Below are positions 12,201-19,939 of a DNA stretch of 22,201 bases, in pieces (positions within the stretch are counted from its first letter, which is position 1; each line of letters starts with the position of its first letter). Made by a program: the position numbers and the translations under genes. This DNA comes from Phoronis ovalis (lineage: Eukaryota; Phoronida; Phoronidae). The notes below the pieces were generated by a model. The model was not told where the DNA came from. It saw only the letters and a program-made list of their open reading frames with translations, and did not search any database. The stretch is taken from the NCBI GenBank assembly GCA_028565635.1, contig JAOXYB010090718.1, forward strand, positions 1 through 22,201, given 5' to 3'.

Positions 12201-15200
12201 TAAATCTTGGAGACAGATAGAGGGGGTATAGTACAAGTATTTAACTACTGGGGTAAGGTCATCTATTAAGGAGGATGAAGAATTCACATGTCCCCATAAA
12301 CTGAGTAGTAGATTTCTTTTTAGGCACTAACAAATAAATCAACGTTTTTTTTTGCAGAATATATGAAAAATAACAATGATTTCATTTTTTTAAAAGTTGA
12401 GTTAATTTAAATTACAATAGCTTTTTAGCTTGTGAGTTATGGGTCTAAGCTTGATATGAATCTCAGACTAATATATCTCAATTAGACATATTAGTCTCTG
12501 ATATGAATACAAAATAAAATGTAATCATAGTTTTGGACATTATTGTTCTAGTGTGTACACATGTAACTAAAAATGTATCATAGCTGTTCTAAGAGTTAAA
12601 TGTGAAGTAATATTACAAAATGTGTACCTTAACACATAATAATGATGCTACAATGTATTTTAACAGGCCAGGTGAAATGAACCATTGAAAAACAGCTGAG
12701 AAACCAGGCATGAAGCTTTGGCAAATTTATATAATGGCTCTCTTCTAAATCCCTAAATCTGTACAGTTAGAACAGCTTGACACTAATCAGATTTAGTCAC
12801 AAAGCACCAACCAAACAGCACACTAGTGCTAATCAACTGGAAAGATAAGTCTGTATAATTGATACTTAATGGTCTGCTCTTTATAAAGTTTGCTGTCATG
12901 AATAGAGTCTTCTCACAGCTATTTCATAGATTTCTTTACCCTGGTTTCTTGTACAGGTGCAAACTACCAATCAAGTAAAGACTTTTCTGACTTTAAAAAA
13001 TCAGGAAACAAAACTATAGAAAAAGCCCTTATTGATTACATGTATTATATATCAACAGGAAAAAATTCTAAAAATAACCTTAATTTTTAATTTTGATAAG
13101 TTGTTATAATTTCTGTTGATTACATACTTGGTCAGCACTTGAGAGGACTGGAACATGCAAGAGAATACTATATTTGTTAACTCCTGTCAAAAGTGTAAGT
13201 TTCACACAGAAGTTGTTGCCATGAAAGGTATAAATTGTTAGATGGTAATAAATTCAGAGAATAAATAGCACCAGTTGCTAAAACTAGTTAAAAGAGATTG
13301 TTTTTTCAGGCTTGATCTTTCCCAAGGCAACAACCATTAATATAAGGCAAAGAACGTTAATTCAATATGTTAAAATTAAGGGACAGTTTAAATCAAAAGA
13401 ATAGTGTCTAGTTTTGTTTCACGGCATTGTCTTCTTAGATAAAAATATGTTGCACCAAGCAGGAACCAGAACTTATTTATGAAAACTTGGAAATCTTGAA
13501 CTGCCAAATTATTGCATTCTAAATTGGGTTTTAGCAGAGCATGGCATGAAAGCAAGAAACTGGTGATAAATAAATTTAATGTGTAATAGAAAATGTTTTG
13601 TTTTTTTTATTCAAGAAACAAACTCTTTAGGTACATAATCTCAGTTTAAAATTTGCTTTTACAGGCTTATCTAACCAGCGTAGACTCGAATCCACACTCG
13701 TGCACCTACTTCCTACCATTCGAACCCTTTTTCCAGTTTCCCACCAAAATTCCTGCTACTCGAACAGTCATTTTTGTAGACTCTCACAAGTTGCCAGGAA
13801 CTCGTACCAATTTCCGGAGACTGGAACACTTGTCGAACAGCAGGTCCCAGTCTCCGGAAATCTGCAAGAATTTCGGTGCGAAATACAGAAAAAGGGGTTC
13901 AAATGGTAGGAAACAGGTGCGCGATTGCAGAGTGACGGTTCGAGTACACGTTGGTTAGGTAGGCCCGTTTTATGCAAAGTTGAACAGCAGCAATACTTTT
14001 AAGGAATTGGGGATTCCTTGACCCTCAAAACACTTTTTATAGTGTTTTAAGAACAAGATAATCTATTGATGGTTTTGTTTAGAGTTCAAGCAGATAAAAC
14101 ATACCAGGACTGTTTGAAGGGCAACATAAGTAAAGAACCATGAATGAAGATAAAAAGGTTATCAGCAGATAATCCAAAAGGCCCATCAAAGTGCTAGTTT
14201 CTAGTACAACTTGTATTTAAACTAGCAAACACTGATATTTTGTTCAACAGGTGTAAAGAATTTTTACCAGAGCTTACATATATATTACGTGATACATTGC
14301 TTGGATCGCTTAATGTCATATTAAATTTTTTTTTCAAGTTTGATAAAAATGAAAACAAGTAGCTAAATTCAGGCATGTTATGCAAAAAAACAAAAAAATG
14401 ACAAATTTTGTTGTTGGTTAATTTGGCGATGATCCCTGAATTCCCTTACTAACTGCAAATCCAATAAAATGAGTACTAGTATAACCTTATCAATTCCAGG
14501 AAATGTATTGAACTTAACACAAACTTAACATAAGTGCCAAATAATTTAATGTGTACACTCCCAACAGTGTACCCTTTCCTTACAGTGACAGTCTCATATT
14601 TAATGTTACTGGAAGGTTGATACAGCAGACCACCAGACAAGTACCCTTCCCACTAACCAGAATAGGGGAATCCTAAAAAAACTCTTATATGATTAATTTA
14701 CAAGCTAATGATCACTTTTTATAATTGATATTCAAATAATCTGTTTAGACTGTGATACAGTGATAAAGGATGTAGTAATGAATAGGTTTTTTAAATCAGT
14801 GCCGACAAATAAATTATATAACAGTTAAGTTTAAAAGTACAATTTTTAGTTTTATGTATAATTGTAACAACATCCTGCCCTGTATAAGTCATGATTAATG
14901 AGTGTTAACCTTAGTGACACTTGAAGCAGTGAGCCAAGCATGAATAAAGTTTTGGCTATTTGAATAACATAAAATACTACTATATTTGTTCACTATTCAT
15001 AATTTAAGAGTTATTAAAATTAAACACTTGATAATCTTATATTTTTAAATCCTCTGTTTACAATACACACTAAAATCTTAGGTGTTGGACAGACAATTTT
15101 AATGGTACTACTCAGACAGAAGGTGATAGGACAAGTATCATAGTCAGTGCTTGCTGATTATTTCTTAAACTATTACTAGAGATTCCCTTAATTCCTGGTT

Positions 15201-17923
15201 AATTTTATTCTAAAGTGAAGTAACTAAGTTAAGACCAAATCCTTCAAGACATCCTATCTCCGGGGAGGGGATACTTACTATATTTTTAGAAGGGGATGAG
15301 CAGCCCAATCTCAAAATATCCACCCATTTTTAGTCTCAAAAAGGGACCGATTTTTAGGGTTTTCTTTCTGCTGTGTAAAAGGGTATTTTGTTGAAAAGTG
15401 GACCCATTTTTAGGGCATTTATGTGAACAGTATACCTATTTTTAGGGATTTACCATGAAAAAGTGATTCACTTTGGCAACACATCCCTGTATTCATAATA
15501 TGTGTAAATGCCTCCCTGGGTGCTACGCAGCTGAGATCTTAAATGTGTAGTCACAAACAACAAATTATGTCTTTTATATCACTGCTTTAGAATAACTGGA
15601 AAATGTATCCAATGTCCCAAAATTTGCTTTGCACAGATATGGTTATATTCACCCAATTGTTAGTACTGACATCTCCAAAACTAACAACGTTGGATCATCA
15701 ACCTTAATATGTTTGGTATGGGTATTAGTGTTGTTAGTCACAAGTTATAATAATTATTTGCACTTACATCACCTGCTTACACTAATTATACACTGGTTCC
15801 TAAGTTCATTTCAGGTCAGTCATTAATACTGCCAACTATTACATCACCACCTACATACAACAAATTGTTTTTTTTAACTCTGACTTGTAAACAGACCAGG
15901 TGTAGAGGGCAGGTTTGTTGTTTCATGTAATCTGATGTGCAAAACATTGTAATCCAAATATTTGAGACACAAGTTACCAGTAGATGTTTTGTTACAATCA
16001 TTTGTTAAGAAGGCCATGATTTTACACAATATCTAATGACCATACAGAGATGATTGCTACATATAACTACAGTAACAACCTTTAATCTATTCACATTGGT
16101 GAAGAGTTAAGGTTATTTCACTATTGTATAGCATTACAAATGAAAAGTTACTAAAACAGGCAATATAACTTAAAGCTACTAAATACACAAATTGCAAAAA
16201 CAACTTACCAATCCATTGCAGGTAGACAAGGCAACTAATGAATTTTTTTCGCCATGGATGTCCCCCATAAAATGACAGTCATTGTATCCTTTCTTTGATA
16301 ATTTGAAGTCTGTAGCATTTCCATATCGATTTTTTCTCCTTTCAACAACCATTCCTGGTGACACTAGTTTATTGTTTGGTCGTAATGACACATGCACATC
16401 ACGATCAGGTAAAGAGATTTTGTAATGGACATCACTGGCCTCTGTATTGCGACGGATGATGTGATGGAGATTATGTGATAAGTAATGTCCACTTGGAGTC
16501 ACCCTCACAGGCACTGTAATGTGGCATTCTTTTAATATGTTCACAAGCTCGGCTTAAAAACAAGAGAGTTCTTTAAAGTTAAGTCAATTATCATACCAGA
16601 ATCTTGAAAATACACACTATTGAATCTAATTCATTATCTAATTTTAATTGGTTACAGTTGGTATTAAAACCATTAGCACCATTGAACCTGATTATTATTC
16701 AATACTTCAAACAGATAAATATATAATATGGTCACACTAGTACAGCACTATATAAAAAGTACAGGGGATGTGCAGCAAGGAACAAGTGAAATTTGGCAAG
16801 AACATATGCAAAGAAAATTATCATGTACCAGGGGAAGCATTTATCTTATGAATTTCACATCTATGTTTTGGTCTTTTGGCTCTGTAAAATTGTGAACCAA
16901 ACTAACAGTTTCCAAATTAAACTGTTGTTTTGGATATTAATTAATATCCTTTGGGCAGTGCCCAGACATTTTCGTCTTGCCAATTAGGTGTTTTGACAAG
17001 ATTCCATGATATTACCAACTGTTCTGGAATTAAATTAAAACAATTTGTATGACACTTTGTCTGGCCTTTTCGTGTGAAAATAATTTTCTTTTTATATTGT
17101 AATGGACCAAAGGATAATTTTATAAGAACTTATTATTTATTTTAATGTTGTGTATTTTAACTTTCCAAATTGAATCAGACACCCAGTAATTTTAAGCTTT
17201 AAATCATATTAAAAGCGATTAAATTTGAACAATCAAGCAGTATTAACACAATAGTTTAATAAGACTGTGAAAAATACAATCATTAGCAAATACAACAAAC
17301 GTGCAAAGGTAACACTAAACTACAGTACACATTTTCACCCTCGTAGTCTGCTAGGGTTTGTTTTCAGTTAAGTTTGGTCCCTAGGAAGAGTCTTATCCCC
17401 GAGTCTATCCCACTACTCAGTAAAGCGTGTCAATAACGTTAATGCTTCTCATTTCATTGAAAACATGGGTCTATCATACGTTTACAGTTCCAGTGTTCAA
17501 CGAGTCGTAGGGTCATGGCCCAGATAGTGTTTAAAATTGTTGAAGCTTTTCAAGTAATTTTTTTTTCTTCCAAGACTCACCTCATGTACTAGAGTATAAA
17601 ATACACCTAAAACAATTGTTCTTTTTGTTGGAAAAAATTCAACAGTTTGTAACACTGTCTGAGCCATGCTCCTACAGCTTCATCGCAAGGCTAGCCATAG
17701 CCATAGGCATAGGCATAGGCCAGGGTTATGTAAGGACCGGGACCAGGAGTACCTCCCTGTATATCTAACCGAGGAATTAACAGTTCCACTACGTGCATTT
17801 CTTACCTTGTCTAGAGTCAGGAAAATCATATCCCGCATTGACGCAACAGGAAAGTAACGTTAAGATCATAAAACAACTTAAAACAGTCCTATAAAAATTC
17901 CAACAAAAACTGCAAGTGTCCAT
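121..17923 (-). CDS. ADAMTS7/ADAMTS12-like: ADAMTS7/12-like secreted metalloprotease, 5' part (9 exons, 500 codons in window)
   Basis: Joined coding exons on the minus strand: 17923-17806, 16552-16209, 7856-7676, 3905-3700, 1814-1731, 1563-1439, 1315-1166, 501-355, 265-121. All junctions are GT-AG, phases match at every join, and the total is 1500 nt. Domain order: signal peptide (about 1-30), M12B propeptide (about 40-246), furin site R243-H-K-R246, reprolysin catalytic domain (about 251-452) with zinc ligands H398, H402, H408, base E399 and Met-turn M426, then the start of the disintegrin-like domain (about 472-500). Family members are secreted zinc endopeptidases that cut extracellular-matrix proteins such as COMP and proteoglycans. 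Motifs [26 protein letters not shown] and CRLQYG fit ADAMTS7/12 better than other subfamilies, judged from memory. Candidate N-glycosylation sites are N118, N174 and N441. The TSP1, Cys-rich and spacer regions lie off the left edge, so the gene is partial. The family is secure; the subfamily is inferred. Confidence 0.95.
355..501 (-). CDS. ADAMTS7/ADAMTS12-like: ADAMTS exon 8: end of zinc motif and Met-turn
   Basis: Encodes the end of N403 to residue 451 plus two bases of D452 (phase 2). The acceptor is ATGTTATAG and the donor is TTAGA|GTAAGT. It begins with FGMKHD, giving the third zinc ligand H408 and the D409 that marks reprolysins. The Met-turn is YVMSPQL (M426). It ends with [13 protein letters not shown], which matches the conserved WSxCSxxxITxFL end of the catalytic domain in ADAMTS7/12. 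N441-C-S is a possible sequon, probably unused because its Cys is likely disulfide-bonded. Confidence 0.97.
502..1165 (-). other. ADAMTS intron 7
   Basis: A 664-nt AT-rich intron lying inside the codon for N403 of the zinc motif. Both ends follow GT-AG. Nothing else recognisable was seen in it. Confidence 0.85.
1166..1315 (-). CDS. ADAMTS7/ADAMTS12-like: ADAMTS exon 7: zinc-binding active site
   Basis: Encodes residues 353-402 plus two bases of N403. The acceptor is TATACACAGC...TTTGCAG|G and the donor is CACAA|GTGAGT, phase 2. It contains C357, C364, the block [20 protein letters not shown] and the first part of the zinc motif, H398-E399-I-G-H402. The intron falls inside codon 403, so the active-site motif is completed only when exon 8 is joined. 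The residue before the conserved IC at 356-357 is Asn and the one before that Tyr, where relatives usually have Lys-Asp. Confidence 0.97.
1439..1563 (-). CDS. ADAMTS7/ADAMTS12-like: ADAMTS exon 6: catalytic domain
   Basis: Encodes residues 312-352 plus two bases of R353 (phase 2 donor, ACAAG|GTAACC). The acceptor is CTATGTTACAG. It carries [17 protein letters not shown] (C328) and [10 protein letters not shown], both strongly conserved in ADAMTS7/12-type enzymes. Intron 5, before it, is only 167 nt. Confidence 0.96.
1731..1814 (-). CDS. ADAMTS7/ADAMTS12-like: ADAMTS exon 5: catalytic domain, 84-nt exon
   Basis: Encodes residues 284-311, exactly 28 codons, phase 0 at both ends. The acceptor is TTTGTCTCTAG and the donor is GATGAG|GTAAAG. 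It reads [20 protein letters not shown] and then MMLLEEDE, the conserved SIGNAVNI...LEEDE segment of the reprolysin domain. An 84-nt exon covering this segment is, as recalled, also typical of vertebrate ADAMTS genes, so the intron positions appear old. The exon is too short and ATG-poor to appear as a long open frame and was found by reading the minus strand. Confidence 0.96.
2527..2557. repeat. Perfect inverted repeat, 14-bp arms, 3-nt loop
   Basis: TAAAGTCCTTGTAA at 2527-2540 is followed by TGT and then by its exact reverse complement at 2544-2557. On RNA from either strand this would fold into a tight hairpin. It lies in intron 4. Its function is unknown. Confidence 0.9.
3421..3540. repeat. 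60-bp direct tandem duplication
   Basis: 3421-3480 and 3481-3540 are identical apart from the first few A/G-rich bases. Each contains TCCTTCCAGGTAAATAAGC and an A-rich tail. The near-identity points to a recent duplication or an assembly error. It lies in intron 4. Confidence 0.95.
3700..3905 (-). CDS. ADAMTS7/ADAMTS12-like: ADAMTS exon 4: furin site and start of catalytic domain
   Basis: Encodes residues 215-283. The acceptor is TTTTGTTGTTAG and the donor is ATATG|GTGAGT, phase 0. A basic stretch ([11 protein letters not shown] then HRRHKR) ends in the proprotein convertase motif R243-H-K-R246 before S247, so mature enzyme would start at S247. The catalytic domain opens with [13 protein letters not shown] and continues to YVMTIMNM, the canonical ADAMTS beginning. 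Codon 215 is completed across the exon 3/4 junction as Gly. Confidence 0.96.
4076..4132. repeat. Imperfect 30-bp direct repeat, two copies
   Basis: ACAGTAAACTCAA recurs at 4076 and 4106. Each copy is followed by a similar GCT(G/A)G...GCCCCA segment, giving two units about 30 bp apart. Confidence 0.7.
4340..4690 (-). repeat. T-rich interspersed repeat with CCATGGGGTA-like cores, minus orientation
   Basis: Read on the minus strand, a G-rich end (GCAGGGGGGCAGTCTC, near 4665-4680) is followed by spaced cores such as CCATGAGG, CCATAGGAG, CCATGGGGTGTAC and CTATGGGATATG between long T runs. The far end is G-rich again (GGTGGGGTGTGAGG on the plus strand near 4350). The same order of parts occurs on the plus strand at about 8472-8775, so these are two diverged copies of one family. 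The open frames across it encode no recognisable protein. Boundaries are approximate. Confidence 0.6.
5157..5181. repeat. CT microsatellite
   Basis: A CT-rich tract directly left of the inverted-end element, with similar CT sequence directly on its right (5576-5590). The element probably inserted into this tract. Confidence 0.85.
5182..5575. mobile_element. Non-autonomous element with CCCGGGGGTACTC inverted ends, copy 1
   Basis: The left end is CCCGGGGGGTACTCAAGG and the right end, read inward, is CCCGGGGTACTCGTG. Subterminal blocks GGGGGTGTGCAGCCC (left) and GGGATGTGCTGCAGAACCC (right, inward) are also related. The interior has repeated TTTGGATTGCTACCC units. The flanking 8 bp are CTCTCTGT and CTCTCTCC, six of eight identical, but the target is a CT repeat so this is weak evidence of a duplication. 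No transposase is encoded. It is about 394 bp. A second copy lies in opposite orientation at 20012-20403. The architecture fits a MITE; the superfamily is not certain. Confidence 0.8.
6088..7179. repeat. 42-bp minisatellite, 25 units with spaced 12-bp insertions
   Basis: The unit starts CTCCCCAGACCAGTAGACTG and ends in a GTTATATGCATATG segment, 42 bp in all. Unit starts can be placed at 6100, 6142, 6185, 6227, 6269, 6323, 6365, 6407, 6461, 6503 and so on to the last at 7138. A 12-bp variant of CGATTGAACATT precedes unit 1 (6088) and follows units 5 (6311), 8 (6449) and 13 (6671); a 6-bp-shortened version follows unit 15. Unit 2 is 43 bp and unit 21 is cut to about 29 bp. Because 42 and 12 are multiples of three, long frames stay open on both strands (14-residue peptide repeats). 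It lies in intron 3 and is not judged to be coding. Confidence 0.97.
7676..7856 (-). CDS. ADAMTS7/ADAMTS12-like: ADAMTS exon 3: C-terminal propeptide with His-rich segment
   Basis: Encodes residues 155-214 plus one base. The acceptor is CATCTTTCAG and the donor is GAAG|GTGAGT, phase 1. The first part ([16 protein letters not shown]) is the conserved propeptide segment that normally follows the ALSTCNGL block across this intron. Residues 180-203 hold 11 histidines out of 24 (HHPHxxYKHEH...HHKHHHDKH). C211 in DFCG matches the third propeptide cysteine, which in the family acts as a cysteine-switch-like residue. N174-T-T is a sequon. The exon stands alone between an 8.35-kb and a 3.8-kb intron. 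Confidence 0.92.
8472..8775 (+). repeat. T-rich interspersed repeat with TTTACCATGGGGTATG cores, plus orientation
   Basis: Begins with GAGGAGGGGCAACTGCCCC and ends with TTCACCCCCTCCCC, so both ends are G-rich in inverted orientation. Between them are at least six spaced cores of the type TTTACCATGGGGTATGTTTTT (for example near 8541, 8567, 8611, 8679, 8714 and 8746). It is the same family as 4340-4690 on the other strand. Frames across it give hydrophobic peptides caused by the T-rich cores and are not considered genes. Confidence 0.6.
10560..10830. repeat. Probable dispersed repeat with hairpin segments
   Basis: This stretch is more GC-rich than its surroundings. It holds the hairpin CGTGGCAAACCACG (10581-10594), the block GCCCCCCTGAAAATTTTGAA, and a GTCTCCC (10770-10776) facing GGGAGAC (10799-10805). 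The G/C-run plus GAAAATTTTGAA block resembles dispersed repeats seen in marine invertebrate genomes, which is recollection rather than a search. Boundaries and class are unknown. Confidence 0.45.
11947..12000. repeat. Perfect 11-bp inverted repeat around a 32-nt spacer
   Basis: TATCCGCACCC at 11947-11957 is exactly reverse-complementary to GGGTGCGGATA at 11990-12000. The spacer itself contains CTCCATGTGGAG, a second small hairpin. The local GC content is raised, so this may be the core of an old fold-back element. Confidence 0.75.
12452..12508. repeat. Inverted repeat flanked by 10-bp direct repeats
   Basis: TGATATGAAT occurs at 12452-12461 and again at 12499-12508. Between the two copies, AGACTAATAT (12465-12474) pairs perfectly with ATATTAGTCT (12488-12497). 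This resembles a very small insertion with target duplication, or a replication-slippage product. Confidence 0.75.
13664..13965. mobile_element. Fold-back element (long inverted repeats, about 302 bp)
   Basis: The left arm starts GGCTTATCTAACCAGCG and the right arm, read inward, GGGCCTACCTAACCAACG. The arms stay alignable for most of their length: TACTCGAA/GACTCGAA, CACCTACTTCCTACCATTCG against CACCTGTTTCCTACCATTTG, and ACC(A/G)AAATTC(C/T)TGC. Near the centre ATTTCCGGAGACTGG (13810-13824 region) has a perfect partner CCAGTCTCCGGAAAT. Both strands have open frames here, but they arise from the arms and encode nothing recognisable. No target duplication was identified. It resembles a MITE or fold-back transposon. 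Confidence 0.85.
15260..15520. mobile_element. Short inverted-end repeat with TTTTTAGGG units
   Basis: The left end is CCGGGGAGGGGATACTTAC, followed by GGGGATGAGCAGCCC. The right end read inward is CCCAGGGAGGCATTTACAC, followed by AGGGATGTGTTGCC. The interior carries four or five CCCATTTTTAGGG-like units. The end and subterminal design matches the CCCGGGGGTACTC elements at 5182 and 20012, but the interior differs. No convincing target duplication was found. No protein is encoded. Confidence 0.65.
16209..16552 (-). CDS. ADAMTS7/ADAMTS12-like: ADAMTS exon 2: N-terminal propeptide
   Basis: Encodes residues 40-154. The acceptor is a TCTCTTGTTTTTAAG tract and the donor is GGATTG|GTAAGT, phase 0. 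It shows the usual ADAMTS prodomain layout: an early Cys (C49), then [14 protein letters not shown] sequence with paired basic residues RR, and the conserved block [10 protein letters not shown] followed by [11 protein letters not shown]. The Cys pair C132 and C151 corresponds to the conserved CHYxG...ALSTC pair of the M12B propeptide family. N118-A-T is a glycosylation sequon. The propeptide keeps the enzyme latent and helps folding in the secretory pathway. Confidence 0.95.
16932..16949. repeat. Perfect 18-bp palindrome
   Basis: GGATATTAATTAATATCC is fully self-complementary. It lies in intron 1 and could be chance in AT-rich DNA or a symmetric protein site. Confidence 0.7.
17692..17716. 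repeat. CATAGG short tandem repeat
   Basis: Four or so copies of CATAG(C/G)C in intron 1, about 100 bp downstream (in gene sense) of exon 1. Confidence 0.8.
17806..17923 (-). CDS. ADAMTS7/ADAMTS12-like: ADAMTS exon 1: start codon and signal peptide
   Basis: Encodes residues 1-39 plus the first base of codon 40 (phase 1 donor, CAAG|GTAAGA). The start is the ATG at 17923-17921. It was chosen because it gives a standard signal peptide: a short polar lead, a hydrophobic run around residues 13-27 ([13 protein letters not shown]), and a V-N-A|G cleavage site after residue 30. In-frame ATGs also occur at 17959 and 18019; these would put 12 or 32 extra polar residues before the hydrophobic core, which is less likely. 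Position +4 is G, but -3 is T, so the start context is only moderate. Joining to exon 2 creates an Ala codon (G+CC). Confidence 0.85.
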
Positions 17924-18182
17924 AGAATGCTTGTGTGCCGCACAACTTGAACTTAACATTGTGTTTCTTAATCGCTGCTTCCTCCAGATTTGCTTAATAT
18001 GCATATTTAAAACAAGCATTCTCTTTAATGCTTTAATAAAATCTTTACAGTTAAATATTCAAATAACATTGCACTTCAGTGACAAAATTTAATCTGAAGT
18101 TAACACCAATGTTTCTAGCTTTTCTACCGTCTGCTAAACTATCCAATGAAAATTCGCGGTTATCATTGTGGGGCAGTCCATT

Positions 18183-18201
18183 ATACGTCAGGGGTCATTG
18201 G
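18183..18201 (-). promoter_or_regulatory. Possible proximal promoter motifs of the ADAMTS gene
   Basis: Read on the minus strand, ACCAATGACC (CCAAT box core at 18201-18197) is followed by TGACGTAT (18190-18183), which resembles a CRE/ATF half site. They lie about 260-280 bp upstream of the proposed start codon, and the surrounding 18120-18300 has more CpG than its neighbours. No convincing TATA box or transcription start could be assigned. This is motif matching only. Confidence 0.2.
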
Positions 18202-18384
18202 TAATACGTTTGATATCCGGGTTTGGTGCCAGTTTGGTGCTTGTTTAAACTGGAATGTATAAAACTCTAAATTTCAAGTACGCAACCGGATATATTATGA
18301 GAAAATTTTTAAATTTGAGGGTTAGTTTAGCATTCAGTGCATTGAAACTCATCGGTTTTCTTTAAACCTTCCCGATCAGTCTGT

Positions 18385-18565
18385 ACTTGAGTAAAACCAC
18401 AAAAATGGTATCCGAGTGAAACTGAAATCCTAGAAATAGGCCCCTTGATTGAGTGATAAACCCTAAAAACGGATCCATTTCTGAGAACAAAACACCATGA
18501 ATGAATGGCAAAAATTTTCTCGAATAAATACCCCATTTAGATGTACTCCCCAAAAATCGGACTTT
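18385..18565 (-). repeat. Diverged TTTTTAGGG-type repeat fragment
   Basis: On the minus strand, a GATTTTTGGGGAGTACATC end (near 18540-18560) is followed by GGGGTATTTATTC, GGATCCGTTTTTAGGG and CTATTTCTAGG units. This is the same kind of T-rich unit series as at 15260-15520. It lies upstream of exon 1. Confidence 0.45.
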
Positions 18566-18569
18566 TATT

Positions 18570-19930
18570 TGGATAAATAAATACTGTATCAAGTACGTGT
18601 TTAAACGAAGTGATAACTGGGAAACTGATGTTTGCATATTAACTACTATTAATTTGTACTACCTGAAGTGTAGTACCTGAAGATTTCTTCAGGCAACTGC
18701 TATTCCGTTGAAAGAAATTTTGTAGAGGCTGATACCAATGCTTTTGTTTTGCCGCCCTTTTATCCTTTTACAATATTGGTTTGTTTCAATCCCGGGTTCC
18801 AATGCCACAGACAAACGTATTAGACGGCAATTAATTGTTCTACTTTCAGACATATTTTATGTTCTTGTGTTCACGTGTGACACCCAAAATAATCATTTCA
18901 GACCTGGGGCAAATCTGCAGAAATTATTAGCAAAATATAAATATTGTGTTATTCTCTGTGAAGAGTGTTCCTTTGGATGCTATAAAACGCATGTTCGGTG
19001 TCATCAATTCCTTACTAATACTAATGAACAAATTAATTTCAATAACCCAATTAACACTTACAAATTTATTAAAGCGCTTTTAAATAAAGCGTGTGCCCAT
19101 TCATCATCCAGGATAATCGTCCACGTACTACCGGCCTCAACATTTTGATTATATCGCTAAGTATGACAGTACAATAAAATATGAAGGTAATATTTTTTAA
19201 AGTATTCTAAATGGAGAGGTAGAATCGTACAGTCTATATTAATTCGCACTTATAGTTTAATTGAGATTACTCCAAAATAATAATTGCCACGTTTCCAGAT
19301 CTTTGTTAGCTCAATAGTCCACCGATTTACTCTACTGATACTTGTTTTCGTACTTTTTAATTCGAACAATTTTATTCTATTATTGAAAAACAAAATCCTA
19401 ACATTGAATCGGAGTGTGCAGCCGGGGTGTGCAGCTATTTTCAACTCATCCGGATCGCCTGTATTTGTATTCTACACTGCTTTTGTAACATTCCATCTAA
19501 CGGACCCACAATAGTTCGATTCATGTATAATAATTTTACGACGGACTCTTTACAACTGTTTTATTATACAGTATATGGCATTATTAATATTAAGGGTATG
19601 AACTTTGAAAGTTAGATTTATAACTATTAAAAAAATATTAACCAAACCTGGGCATCAGCAGGTTCCTGAGCAAAGCTACTTTCGAAAGTTCTTAAGATAT
19701 ATTAAATTTCATTCAAGAAAACATATTATGCAGTGCAGTCAACTGTCTACTCGCACCGACCGTGCCGGTGGCATCTGTGTTATGCATCCCGCGAACATCA
19801 CACACCTCCAAGTCTTTCACTACAGCATGCATCAACAAATAGTTATGTCCGGGAATCGGACTCAAATCAATGCTTGGTACGCACGTGTGTGAACAAAAAC
19901 GGGTAAAAAGGTGAATTTTAAGAACTAAGC
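18570..19930. other. Upstream flank without a recognisable gene
   Basis: This 1.36-kb stretch has a few open frames, the longest a 136-codon plus-strand frame at 18738-19148. Its predicted peptide has no motif I recognise, no clear signal or membrane layout, and no evident splice support. I see no RNA gene. It may be intergenic sequence or contain a noncoding 5' exon of the ADAMTS gene. Confidence 0.5.
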
Positions 19931-19939
19931 ACGTGAACG

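Larger units (their letters stand above)
7857..16208 (-). other. ADAMTS intron 2 (8.35 kb)
   Basis: The largest intron, splitting the propeptide between the ALSTCNGL block and the YFIEP block. It contains repeats at about 8472-8775, 10560-10830, 11947-12000, 12452-12508, 13664-13965 and 15260-15520. The stretches 7860-8460, 8780-10550, 10830-11940, 12510-13660, 13970-15250 and 15530-16200 are AT-rich and show no exon, RNA gene or clear repeat. Confidence 0.8.
16553..17805 (-). other. ADAMTS intron 1
   Basis: A 1253-nt phase-1 intron between the signal peptide and propeptide exons. It contains the 18-bp palindrome at 16932-16949 and a CATAGG microsatellite at about 17692-17716. Nothing else recognisable was seen. 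Confidence 0.85.

Noticed and set aside
13653-13977. Overlapping frames on both strands (101 and 69 codons)
   Set aside because: Both fall in the arms of a fold-back element and mirror each other, so they are a by-product of the inverted repeat.
17924-18019. Upstream in-frame ATGs (18019 and 17959) as the ADAMTS start
   Set aside because: They would add 32 or 12 polar or basic residues in front of an otherwise normal signal peptide. Not fully excluded, but the ATG at 17923 is the simpler choice.
18738-19148. 136-codon plus-strand frame as a gene
   Set aside because: The predicted peptide has no recognisable motif or domain, codon use looks like the surrounding AT-rich DNA, and a frame of this length is expected by chance in 22 kb.
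19605-19892. 95-codon plus-strand frame
   Set aside because: No recognisable motif, no splice or start support, and composition like the flanking sequence.
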